Shown: one piece after another, positions 24,891 through 31,775 of the stretch
How positions within the stretch are numbered: the stretch's first letter is position 1
Layout: every line of letters starts with the position of its first letter
DNA from: Bacillota bacterium
GTDB taxonomy: Bacteria > Bacillota > Sulfobacillia > Sulfobacillales > Sulfobacillaceae
DNA: 61,545 nucleotides
Assembly: GCA_021820485.1 (NCBI GenBank)
Contig: JAKADO010000007.1
Coordinates: 1 to 61,545, forward strand
Direction: 5' to 3'
The notes under the pieces: generated by a model
Databases searched by the model: none
Told to the model about the DNA's origin: nothing
The model's input: the letters and a program-made list of their open reading frames with translations, nothing else
Translations under genes and position numbers: made by a program

Positions 24891-26120
24891 TCAACGGGAC
24901 CTTTCTTGAATCGCACTGTCTGCGTTTGGCGTCGGGGCCGTAACGGTGGGGCGCGATTGGCGGCCGAGAATGAAGAGCACTAGCACTCCGACGACCATCG
25001 TGGCTCCAGCCATCGCGTACCCTGTGCGAAGCGAAATTGTGCCCAGAGCCAGCATGGGGAGGGCGGAGGCCCCAACGATTTGGGTCACGCGGGATAAGGT
25101 GTTAAAGGCCCCGGAAACCGTGCCGAGAACTTCTTTCTCCGGCGAGTCTTGAATGGCCGCAAAAATGCCCACGCTGGCTAGGGCACTGCCAATGCCTATC
25201 ACGAAGGCTGCACTGAGTCCCACCACTAACGCAGGGAACGCCCCCATGGCCCCCAAGCTCACTGCTTGAATAAGAGCGCCTCCGCTGACCAGCCACAGCG
25301 CACTCGGCAACTTCTTGATATGGGCCGTGACTTGGCTGAATACCATGCCGCCCACCGTCCACGCGATAATGACGACAGAACCCCACTGGGCATCATGCGG
25401 GACCACGGCCCGCTCCCACACAGCGAGCATCGTTAGAAACGCGGAACCGCCGAGATTCATCACCGCAGCACTGAGCGCCAAGGCGAGCAACAAACGCTTT
25501 TGTATTAAAATCCGAAATCCCGTCATGATGGACTGACTAAACTTTTCAACCACCGGATGCTTGATAGTCGGCACCGCCACGAACATCGTGGTGATCAGAG
25601 ACACGCTGAAGGACGAAGCATTGACGATCGCTACCGGAAGGAGGGTCCGAAATATCCCGAGACCGAAGAACCCGGCGACGAGGCCCACGAGTTGACCGGC
25701 GGTATTGGCGGTATCAATCCATGAACCGGCTTTCGTGCTGGGAAAGCCGTCGGTAATAAAATCGCGAATCAGGCGGTTGCTGGCCGACGCGTAGAGCGTG
25801 CCCGAGAGTTCGCTGATAAACACCGCTAGCAGCAAAGCCAGCGGGATATCGCGGGGTTCCCACAAAAGTGCCACAATAAGAATGCCGATGGCCAATGCAC
25901 TGGCGGAATCAGCCCCGATCGCGAGCCGACGGTGAAATCCTCGATCCACCCAAGCCCCCAATGGCGCCGCGACGAACGGCGGAAAATAGAACGCCAGACC
26001 AATCAGCGGAATCACCCAGGGATAATGTTGGCTGGCAGCCAAAATTGCCGGCAGAAACATATAATCTCCGATTCGCGTTGCAAACCGACCGACAAGGACC
26101 CAGCGAAAATCGCGCGGCAT
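24891..26120 (-). CDS. MFS exporter of the RiPP cluster
   Basis: A 409-residue major-facilitator protein with about 12 hydrophobic segments and the MFS motif A in GAWVDRGFHRRL (residues ~60-70). ATG 26120 (MPRDFRWVLVGRFATR) has AAGGAGG ten bases upstream, and longer frames lack a site. It is the last gene of a minus-strand set: secreted peptide, radical SAM maturase, 24-residue precursor, exporter. It most likely exports the matured peptide or gives self-immunity. It resembles macrolide-efflux-type MFS proteins rather than ABC peptidase exporters, so no leader protease is supplied. Confidence 0.8.
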   Translation of the reverse strand: MPRDFRWVLVGRFATRIGDYMFLPAILAASQHYPWVIPLIGLAFYFPPFVAAPLGAWVDRGFHRRLAIGADSASALAIGILIVALLWEPRDIPLALLLAVFISELSGTLYASASNRLIRDFITDGFPSTKAGSWIDTANTAGQLVGLVAGFFGLGIFRTLLPVAIVNASSFSVSLITTMFVAVPTIKHPVVEKFSQSIMTGFRILIQKRLLLALALSAAVMNLGGSAFLTMLAVWERAVVPHDAQWGSVVIIAWTVGGMVFSQVTAHIKKLPSALWLVSGGALIQAVSLGAMGAFPALVVGLSAAFVIGIGSALASVGIFAAIQDSPEKEVLGTVSGAFNTLSRVTQIVGASALPMLALGTISLRTGYAMAGATMVVGVLVLFILGRQSRPTVTAPTPNADSAIQERSR

Positions 26121-26148
26121 GGATCGGCATCCTCCTTTTGCAACATGA

Positions 26149-26184
26149 GGGTGAGAACGAAGAGGGGTCTCTTCATTCTCACCC
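26149..26184 (-). promoter_or_regulatory. Long hairpin between precursor and exporter genes
   Basis: GGGTGAGAACGAAGAG and CTCTTCATTCTCACCC form a 16-bp stem with one non-Watson-Crick position and a 4-base loop. It lies 33 bp after the precursor stop. There is no T-run on the minus strand. It may stabilise the short precursor mRNA or act as a partial block that keeps exporter expression below that of the precursor. Confidence 0.6.
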
Positions 26185-26217
26185 CTAATAGACGGAATAA
26201 CAAGGCCGTCATATCGT

Positions 26218-26292
26218 TTAGCAGCCGCCACCACAAACGGCGTTCTTGACTTCCACGTTCCGGACGTTCTCCGGCTTCTTCGCCCACATCAT
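26218..26292 (-). CDS. RiPP precursor peptide ending CGGGC
   Basis: A 24-codon gene starts with tandem ATGs (26292, 26289) behind AAAGGAGGTGAT, a perfect anti-16S match, so it should be translated very strongly. The peptide begins MMWAKKPENVRNVEV and ends KNAVCGGGC. A charged, Val/Asn-rich leader is followed by a C-terminal Cys-Gly-Gly-Gly-Cys core. It lies 35 bp after the radical SAM/SPASM gene and before an MFS gene, the order expected for a ribosomally made, radical-SAM-modified peptide. I infer thioether or Cys-Cys-related crosslinking at the CGGGC end. I do not recognise this core from a named class. It is too short for normal gene finders. Confidence 0.75.
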   Translation of the reverse strand: MMWAKKPENVRNVEVKNAVCGGGC

Positions 26293-26326
26293 CGTGCATC
26301 ACCTCCTTTCAATGAACTCTGGCCGA

Positions 26327-27724
26327 TTAGTCCATACTCCCCAGAACCGTGGGTTCTTCGAGCGATCCGGGGAACTTGGTTGCGGCTTCCCAAAGAAGCG
26401 GAATCATTTGGGAAACCCCGTCCTTTTCCTTGGGGCACGGTCGACGTCCGCTTTCAATCCGGATTAACGGGCACGATGACCCATGGCACGAGGGACGGAA
26501 AAAGCAGGATGTGCACGTTTTATCGTCCTCGCCATGGTGGTCGGTCCAGAGGAGTAATTTATCTTGATCTAAATCGAGCCATCCGTCCTGAGTAATGGTT
26601 CCGATCTTATTGAAGTCGCTCTCGAGAGCCACCGTACACTTGTAGACCGTGCCATCAGCGCCAATGAGAAAAGAATTGCTCTTCGCCGCATAACACACCG
26701 TGCCCAGCGGTTGCATAAACTCAGCTTCTACCGCCAATCGGACTCCCGCCTTCACCGCCTGCAAGTCCGCGCTAATCATCGTCTGTGTCGCGTCACGACC
26801 CGTGCAGACCGCGAGATCGTCGTCGTTCGGGCCACCCCACTTCCCAACGGGCCGAAAGAATAAATGGAACCGGTCATCGCCAGCAAAATGGTTGGCGACA
26901 TAGGCGACAAATCGCTCGATGTCGGTTTCTTGGTCAAAATTGCACCGAAGATTGATTTTGAACGGGATGTCCGTACGCTGCAATGCTTGAAGATTTCCCA
27001 TAATGATGTCGAATGTCTTTTCGCCGTTTCGCCCCACTCGGTGCGTGTCGTGGACGTCCGCCAGGCCATCAACGGTAACCGTAAAAGTGCGCACGCCTCG
27101 GGACACGAGTTCCTGAGTAAGCTCGGGCGTGAGATAGTATCCATTCGTCGTGGCGTTCGCTGATACCGCGATACCATAGGGGTCAGCCACTAGCCGCACG
27201 CGGTCCATCACATCCAGCATAATGTCCGCGGCTTTGAGTGGTTCGCCGCCGAACCAACTGATCACGAGTTGGTCCAAGCCTTTCGCCCGACTCTCTACCA
27301 ACCGTATAATGGCGTCTTGTACCCATGGTTCCATCCGGTCTCGCGGAAACGATTCATAACAATACACACAACGGAAGTTGCAATCCTCGGAGGACATGAG
27401 AATCAGGTGGAACAGTCGCGGGTCATCAGCTTTCTGACGTAGCGCGCGGACCCGTGCCATCTCGTTGGTGCCCTCGCGAATCAAAAAGCCGGCGTCAATC
27501 AACTCTTGGATGACCGGGGTCACTTCGCCATCGTATCCCTGTTTGAAAGCTGTACGGACTAATTCTTCATTTTCCGGCAGAACCCCGCCCAGCGCCCCGG
27601 AATAGGTGTTGTAAATCAGCATGGTATCATCGTGGCCGTGCCGAATGAGATTATATCGCGAAGCACGCCACCGGGTTGAGGAAAACTGTGAGTCCGCGCC
27701 GATATTCAGCAATCGCTCTGGCAT
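26327..27724 (-). CDS. Radical SAM/SPASM peptide maturase
   Basis: A 465-residue enzyme. The N-terminal ~100 residues (SRYNLIRHG, MLIYNTYSGALGGVLPENEE) form the helical/winged region typical of RiPP radical SAM proteins that bind a leader. The radical SAM [4Fe-4S] site is CNFRCVYC (CxxxCxxC). The C-terminal SPASM domain has GADGTVYKCTVAL and a Cys cluster, TCTSCFFRPSCHGSSCP, for auxiliary clusters. ATG 27724 (MPERLLNIG) follows AAGGGGGAG. Enzymes of this type install C-S or C-C bonds in short peptides; the adjacent CGGGC peptide is the likely substrate. Confidence 0.9.
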   Translation of the reverse strand: MPERLLNIGADSQFSSTRWRASRYNLIRHGHDDTMLIYNTYSGALGGVLPENEELVRTAFKQGYDGEVTPVIQELIDAGFLIREGTNEMARVRALRQKADDPRLFHLILMSSEDCNFRCVYCYESFPRDRMEPWVQDAIIRLVESRAKGLDQLVISWFGGEPLKAADIMLDVMDRVRLVADPYGIAVSANATTNGYYLTPELTQELVSRGVRTFTVTVDGLADVHDTHRVGRNGEKTFDIIMGNLQALQRTDIPFKINLRCNFDQETDIERFVAYVANHFAGDDRFHLFFRPVGKWGGPNDDDLAVCTGRDATQTMISADLQAVKAGVRLAVEAEFMQPLGTVCYAAKSNSFLIGADGTVYKCTVALESDFNKIGTITQDGWLDLDQDKLLLWTDHHGEDDKTCTSCFFRPSCHGSSCPLIRIESGRRPCPKEKDGVSQMIPLLWEAATKFPGSLEEPTVLGSMD

Positions 27725-27753
27725 CCTGGTTACTCCCCCTTGTTGGATTTTGA

Positions 27754-27909
27754 TTACGGAGCGCCCGGATCGGTGAGCCCTGTACCGCCGTTCGTACTGA
27801 GTGACGTCACGGCTGCGGTTGCGGTCATGTGAGGTGCCGCGGGATGATAGGGTAGCACGCCCAGGGCAATCACAGAGAACCAAACAAACATCCAGGACTT
27901 TCTTTTCAT
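27754..27909 (-). CDS. Short secreted peptide, candidate pheromone precursor
   Basis: A 51-residue product starts MKRKSWMFVWFSVIALGVLP, a Sec-type signal sequence with a basic N-terminus and hydrophobic core. It ends in a short hydrophilic tail (LSTNGGTGLTDPGAP). GGGAGG precedes ATG 27909. This layout matches Phr, PapR and AimP pre-pheromones, which are secreted, trimmed and re-imported to bind TPR regulators. Such a regulator lies 111 bp away on the opposite strand. It is the first gene of the radical SAM operon. A second precursor peptide is a less likely alternative. Confidence 0.6.
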   Translation of the reverse strand: MKRKSWMFVWFSVIALGVLPYHPAAPHMTATAAVTSLSTNGGTGLTDPGAP

Positions 27910-28019
27910 AGAGCATCCTCCCGAATGAATTGTCTTTTTTATCTGTCAGAAATATTATTGAGGTACAACGGGTAATTCACGGTGTGCTAATTCGTAACAA
28001 CGCAAGGGGAATCATTCAC
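27910..28019. promoter_or_regulatory. Divergent control region of the RiPP cluster
   Basis: The 110-bp AT-rich spacer separates the peptide/maturase operon from its regulator. Two copies of TAATTC (in GGGTAATTCAC and GTGCTAATTCGT) lie about 17 bp apart and could be operator half-sites for the HTH regulator. A TAATAT on the minus strand is a possible -10 for the biosynthetic operon. All of this is pattern-based. Confidence 0.4.
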
Positions 28020-28958
28020 ATGTCGTCCTTTGGAGAGCAAATTCGGGATGCGCGGCGGCGCTTAGGAATTAGTCAAGACGAATTGGCGGATGGCCTCTGC
28101 GACCGCACGTACATTAGCTTAATCGAGCGGGATAAGGTCAGTCCGTCGCTGGACTTGGCAATACGTCTCGCCGATCGGCTGCATATTCAAATCGATGGGC
28201 TAACGTCCCAAGCGCCGCTGGGCTCCTTTACGTTGAACAAGATTCGAGCGTTTATGGAACGCAAAGAGTACCGATTTGTCTACGAATTGTTAGAGGAATA
28301 TTGGTGGGATGCCGCCTATCACGGGAATGTGCCGCTGGTCCGCAATATGGCGGCGGTACTTGTAGAGATTATTGACTCAATGCCCGGGTTGGATACTACA
28401 TGGGTTAATGCGATGATGCTGTGGCTCGTGGATCATAATGAACGTCGTACGGCGATCAGCTTGGGTTCCGTGGTCCAACGATCGCTCTTTGCTACCGAGC
28501 GCTGGGTGGAAGCCGGTGTCGCGGGACGAGTACTCTTGACTTTGGAACCCGCCCACGGCCTGGCCCACCGTATCGCCATTGCCACTGGGTCGGCATTGGT
28601 ACGTGTTCAGCGATTGGCGGATGCGGAGGTGTACTATAAGTTGGCGCTAGACCTTTGGAAGCCGGAACACGGAACGATTGGAAAGGCATGGGTTTACCAC
28701 GGCCTGACGGCCGCTTACGGTCGTCAGGAACGGTGGGACTATGCCTTGGAGACCGCCCAAAAAGCCGATGACATCTACCGCATGACAAAGTCGCCTCTCT
28801 ACTGGGACGCGCGTAAGAATCTCGGCATCGTTCACCGAGAAGTGGGCAACAGGAACGACGCCCAACGGATTTTACACCAGTGCTACACCCATTGGAAACA
28901 AGTTGGAGACCCGATAAAGCGGGGCGAAATTTCGCAGGAGTTAGCCGAATTAGAATAA
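28020..28958 (+). CDS. HTH-TPR transcriptional regulator (Rgg/PlcR/AimR-like)
   Basis: A 312-residue regulator. An XRE-type HTH fills residues ~3-60 (FGEQIRDARRRLGISQDELA, then DRTYISLIERDKVSPSL). The rest is all-helical TPR-like repeats (e.g. AWVYHGLTAAYGRQERWDYA; GIVHREVGNRNDAQRIL). This is the architecture of the RRNPP peptide-responsive family. ATG 28020 has AAGGGG nine bases upstream; the frame is open from 27930 but without a site. It probably controls the divergent RiPP operon in response to a re-imported peptide encoded nearby. Confidence 0.85.
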   Translation: MSSFGEQIRDARRRLGISQDELADGLCDRTYISLIERDKVSPSLDLAIRLADRLHIQIDGLTSQAPLGSFTLNKIRAFMERKEYRFVYELLEEYWWDAAYHGNVPLVRNMAAVLVEIIDSMPGLDTTWVNAMMLWLVDHNERRTAISLGSVVQRSLFATERWVEAGVAGRVLLTLEPAHGLAHRIAIATGSALVRVQRLADAEVYYKLALDLWKPEHGTIGKAWVYHGLTAAYGRQERWDYALETAQKADDIYRMTKSPLYWDARKNLGIVHREVGNRNDAQRILHQCYTHWKQVGDPIKRGEISQELAELE

Positions 28959-28963
28959 GGGGG

Positions 28964-29104
28964 ATGACAACGATTCGTAAATTTTCCGCCATAAGCCAGT
29001 TATTCCCAATAATGGTTTGCGAGAATGCGGACGTTTGCCGAAATGGGGGTCCCGGTATCTGTGAACGTGACAACAATCCTGAATACCCCGATGCGTGGCA
29101 CTGA
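28964..29104 (+). CDS. Small Cys-containing peptide after the TPR regulator
   Basis: A 46-codon frame begins five bases after the regulator stop (TAAGGGGGATG). The product starts MTTIRKFSAISQLFPIMVC and continues ENADVCRNGGPGICERDNNP, with three cysteines. In PlcR/PapR and Rap/Phr systems the pheromone gene lies directly downstream of the regulator, so this position is suggestive. The G-run abuts the ATG, so initiation would rely on coupling. It could instead be non-coding. Confidence 0.35.
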   Translation: MTTIRKFSAISQLFPIMVCENADVCRNGGPGICERDNNPEYPDAWH

Positions 29105-29195
29105 ATCGTTAGACCTCACCAAATGGCGGCTCTTGCGCCAGAGAAAGAGAAAAAGCCCTCTACGCTATGCGTACAAGGCTTGGGGGTACTGCGTA

Positions 29196-30371
29196 TCAAC
29201 TCGCGGATTTTGCGATCGGCGGTACAAATGCTGTGACGTCCCATGGGATGTCGTCCCACTGTTCCGTGCGGTGCATCAAGGGTTCCAATGCCTCCGTCAG
29301 TTCGGGGTACTGGGCCATGAGCTCTTGCGTCAGACGCCGGGCTTCTTTCACTTCCGACGCCAGTGCGTCACGGCGCTCACGCAGCGCCTTGAGGGCATGC
29401 CAGCGTGCTTCCGCGTGCAGGAGGTCCGGAGCAAAGTGCTCGGCTAACGCTTCGATGACGGCATCGGTCACCGCGCTCTCATCGATCGTATCGTATGCCT
29501 TCAGGAACCGCCAAAGGTCGCGGGCATCATGCAGTCCTAACAAAATCACCTGCAATTCCGCAGACGGGACCTCTTGGTGATACTGGGCAATGATCGTGCG
29601 GGGATCGGCCGTCCACACGCAGACGGGGAGTGTGTCGGCATCCGCATCGTTGTCGCGGGTGACCGCCGCGGGCCCTTCGGCCCACTCCTCGTTGCGCCAC
29701 AGCCAGCGTTTGAGCGTGGCGATTTCCTGACCCTCGCGCTCGACCACAATGCGCTCGGCGAAGCCGAAGGCAAACCGGCCGTCGTCGAAGCCGCGATAGT
29801 TGATAAAGCGCACCTGGACGGGTGCGGCGTTGCGGTCGACGTAGGCCCACACACCGTCCTGACAGAGGGCGTCGGCCACCGCCTCGTCGGGTACCGCCAG
29901 GGCGTGGCGCGTCCACACGTGGGTCCGGGCGGTTTCACAGGCCCATTCGTCGTGGCTGTCGCGGTAGAGCGAGGTGGCCGGAAAGTTGGTGAATCGGCAG
30001 ATGTGGTAGTCGGCCATCGCCAACAGGGTCTGGATTGACCAGCGGAACATCGGCGGGATCGGGAGATCCGCGAGGTGCTCGCTTGCGGTGGCGACATTCG
30101 GCATCACCGTGGGCAGTCCCCGGGTCGCCAGCGCCGTGCGCAGCGTGTCCAGTGCGGCTCCCTCGACCAAGGCGGTGGCCAGGGGCGCGATCAGCAGGCT
30201 GGGGTCGCCGTGCTCGGGATCTAAGGCCGCCGGGTCGATCCGGACATACAAGGCGGAACCCTTCAGTCCTTCCGCCACCAATGCTCCATCCGGGAGGGCC
30301 TCCAAAGCCCGCACCAGGTCGGTACCATAATTGGTCGGAACGAGTCGATGCTCCCAAATCCAGTAGAGCAT
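29196..30371 (-). CDS. Hypothetical protein, 391 residues
   Basis: A soluble, acidic, Ala- and Leu-rich protein beginning MLYWIWEHRLVPTNYGTDLV. The N-terminal half is mixed alpha/beta. The middle contains a strand-rich segment (VRFINYRGFDDGRFAFGFAE). The last ~90 residues look helical/coiled (HALKALRERRDALASEVKEA). I do not recognise a family or catalytic motif. GC at third positions is higher than in the neighbouring RiPP genes. It follows a 48-codon minus-strand frame at 30402 after 30 bp, and the two may form an operon. Confidence 0.65.
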   Translation of the reverse strand: MLYWIWEHRLVPTNYGTDLVRALEALPDGALVAEGLKGSALYVRIDPAALDPEHGDPSLLIAPLATALVEGAALDTLRTALATRGLPTVMPNVATASEHLADLPIPPMFRWSIQTLLAMADYHICRFTNFPATSLYRDSHDEWACETARTHVWTRHALAVPDEAVADALCQDGVWAYVDRNAAPVQVRFINYRGFDDGRFAFGFAERIVVEREGQEIATLKRWLWRNEEWAEGPAAVTRDNDADADTLPVCVWTADPRTIIAQYHQEVPSAELQVILLGLHDARDLWRFLKAYDTIDESAVTDAVIEALAEHFAPDLLHAEARWHALKALRERRDALASEVKEARRLTQELMAQYPELTEALEPLMHRTEQWDDIPWDVTAFVPPIAKSAS

Positions 30372-30401
30372 CAGGGGGTCACTGGTATGATTCCGGGCCT
30401 T

Positions 30402-30548
30402 TTACAACACGCGGCCTACGGGCGTTGCCAGTTGCGGTCCTTCAAAGACGGGTAGGGGGAGGTCCAGTACGGTGCGCTCCCCATGCCGGATGGTCGTCAG
30501 TTCCACTTGGAGCGGATAGAACTGGCGAAACCCGGAGGCCTTATCCAT
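30402..30548 (-). CDS. Small hypothetical protein overlapping a divergent start
   Basis: A 48-residue product starts MDKASGFRQFYPLQVELTTI and continues RHGERTVLDLPLPVFEG. It is strand-rich and protein-like in composition. An in-frame TAG lies just upstream of ATG 30548. Its start codon overlaps the start of the divergent methyltransferase (ATG 30547), as the two ATGs share the bases CATG. The ribosome site is weak. It precedes the 391-residue unknown gene and may be its operon partner. Confidence 0.4.
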   Translation of the reverse strand: MDKASGFRQFYPLQVELTTIRHGERTVLDLPLPVFEGPQLATPVGRVL

Positions 30549-31347
30549 GTCTAAAGGCGCGGCGTACTACAACCAAGATCCGGACCGGGAGTGGCGTCGG
30601 CTCGACACCCACGTCTTTGAGTGGGCCACGACCATGCACTATCTCAAGCGGTACATGTCCCCGGGTCAGACCGTTCTCGACCTCGGCGGGGGACCGGGCC
30701 GCTATGCCTTGGCGCTAAACCGGTTGGGCCACCGTGTGACCTTAGCCGACCTGGCAGAGGAAAACCTCCACTTTGCCCAAACGAAGGCGGAGGAGCAGAA
30801 AACCTCGTTGGCAGGCTATGTCCACGTTGATGCCCGCCATCTCACACCCTTTGGCGATGGAACATTCGATACCGCGCTGGCGCTTGGCCCCTTGTATCAT
30901 TTGCTGGAGGAAGCCGATCGGGTGCAGGCCATCCGCGAGTGCCTGCGCGTTCTCAAACCGGGCGGACTGCTGGCAGTGGCGTTTATCAGCACCTATGGCG
31001 CCTTGTACGACGCGGTGGTGACCGATCCAGCATCACTCCAAAAATGGCGGCCGCGATTGCGCCTCTTTATGGCGACCGGAATCCATCAGGCGCCTGTCGA
31101 GGGCGGCACCTGTACCGACGCCTGGTTTGCCGACCCCTACGAGATTGGGCCGTGGATGGGACAGTTCTCCTTGGATCCCGTGTGCCTCATCGGCGCCGAA
31201 AGCATGCTGGCTCAGAGCAAATATATCCTCTACCAACAACCATCCCATATTCTGGACGAATGGATTGACTTCGCCTGCGAGACCGCGGAATCGCCGGCTG
31301 CTCTGGCCGGATCCGAGCACCTGGTCTATTTCGGGCGAAAACGCTAA
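30547..31347 (+). CDS. Class I SAM-dependent methyltransferase
   Basis: A 266-residue methyltransferase with the Rossmann SAM-binding motif I, VLDLGGGPGRYALAL, at about residues 43-57. The motif II/III region is FDTALALGPLYHL, followed by CLRVLKPGGLLAVAFIS. It matches the YafE/UbiE-like type 11 family acting on small molecules. The start is ATG 30547 with CGGAGG upstream. The substrate is unknown. It stands alone between a divergent unknown operon and the convergent end of the cAMP operon. Confidence 0.88.
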   Translation: MSKGAAYYNQDPDREWRRLDTHVFEWATTMHYLKRYMSPGQTVLDLGGGPGRYALALNRLGHRVTLADLAEENLHFAQTKAEEQKTSLAGYVHVDARHLTPFGDGTFDTALALGPLYHLLEEADRVQAIRECLRVLKPGGLLAVAFISTYGALYDAVVTDPASLQKWRPRLRLFMATGIHQAPVEGGTCTDAWFADPYEIGPWMGQFSLDPVCLIGAESMLAQSKYILYQQPSHILDEWIDFACETAESPAALAGSEHLVYFGRKR

Positions 31348-31418
31348 GCGCGGGCCGCGTCCCGAAAGACGAGCACTGGAAGGCGCCGCCCGACGCGTCG
31401 GGACGCTTTGCGTCCAAC

Positions 31419-31775
31419 CTAATGGAACGCGGCGACAATGATTAGAACCATCATGTGAAAGGTCTGGTCCGCCATGATGGTCACCCAGGCGTCGCGGCTT
31501 TCCGGTGCCACTCCTTGGATGCGTTGGGACCACCAGCGGACAAACGCCCTCTGGTCCAAGACGACATGGCTTCCAAATATCAGCGCTCCAGCCCACAGAT
31601 GGATTCCCCCGTAGAGCCCGGCAAACAGGACCACCACCGCCGTGTACAGAGCGGCGTGCGCCACCAATGGAAACCAGCGGTCCGCCTTGCGGGTTGCCAT
31701 CCAGCGGGTCTGCAGCAAGAAATCGCCGATGAGGTGCCCGACCAGCAGCGCGTCAAACTGGCTGACCGGAATCAC
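31419..31775 (-). CDS. DUF3307 family membrane protein
   Basis: The 118-residue protein starts MIPVSQFDALLVGHLIGDFL. HLIGDFLLQTRWMATRK, HAALYTAVVVLF and SHVVLDQRAFVRWW are the motifs of DUF3307 integral membrane proteins, including the conserved H...GD...D pattern. It has four hydrophobic segments. Its start overlaps the stop of the adenylate-cyclase gene (ATGA), so it is the last member of the cAMP operon. DUF3307 genes are often found beside adenylate cyclases and SatD-like regulators; the role is unknown. Confidence 0.8.
   Translation of the reverse strand: MIPVSQFDALLVGHLIGDFLLQTRWMATRKADRWFPLVAHAALYTAVVVLFAGLYGGIHLWAGALIFGSHVVLDQRAFVRWWSQRIQGVAPESRDAWVTIMADQTFHMMVLIIVAAFH

Noticed and set aside
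24515-24916. N-terminal extension of the histidine kinase
   Set aside because: It is open only because it mirrors the opposite-strand small membrane gene. It has no membrane segment, no sensor-like pattern and no ribosome site.
26121-26234. Longer start for the RiPP-cluster MFS protein
   Set aside because: The extension would cover the intergenic hairpin and overlap the precursor peptide. The AGGAGG-linked ATG 26120 gives the normal MFS N-terminus.
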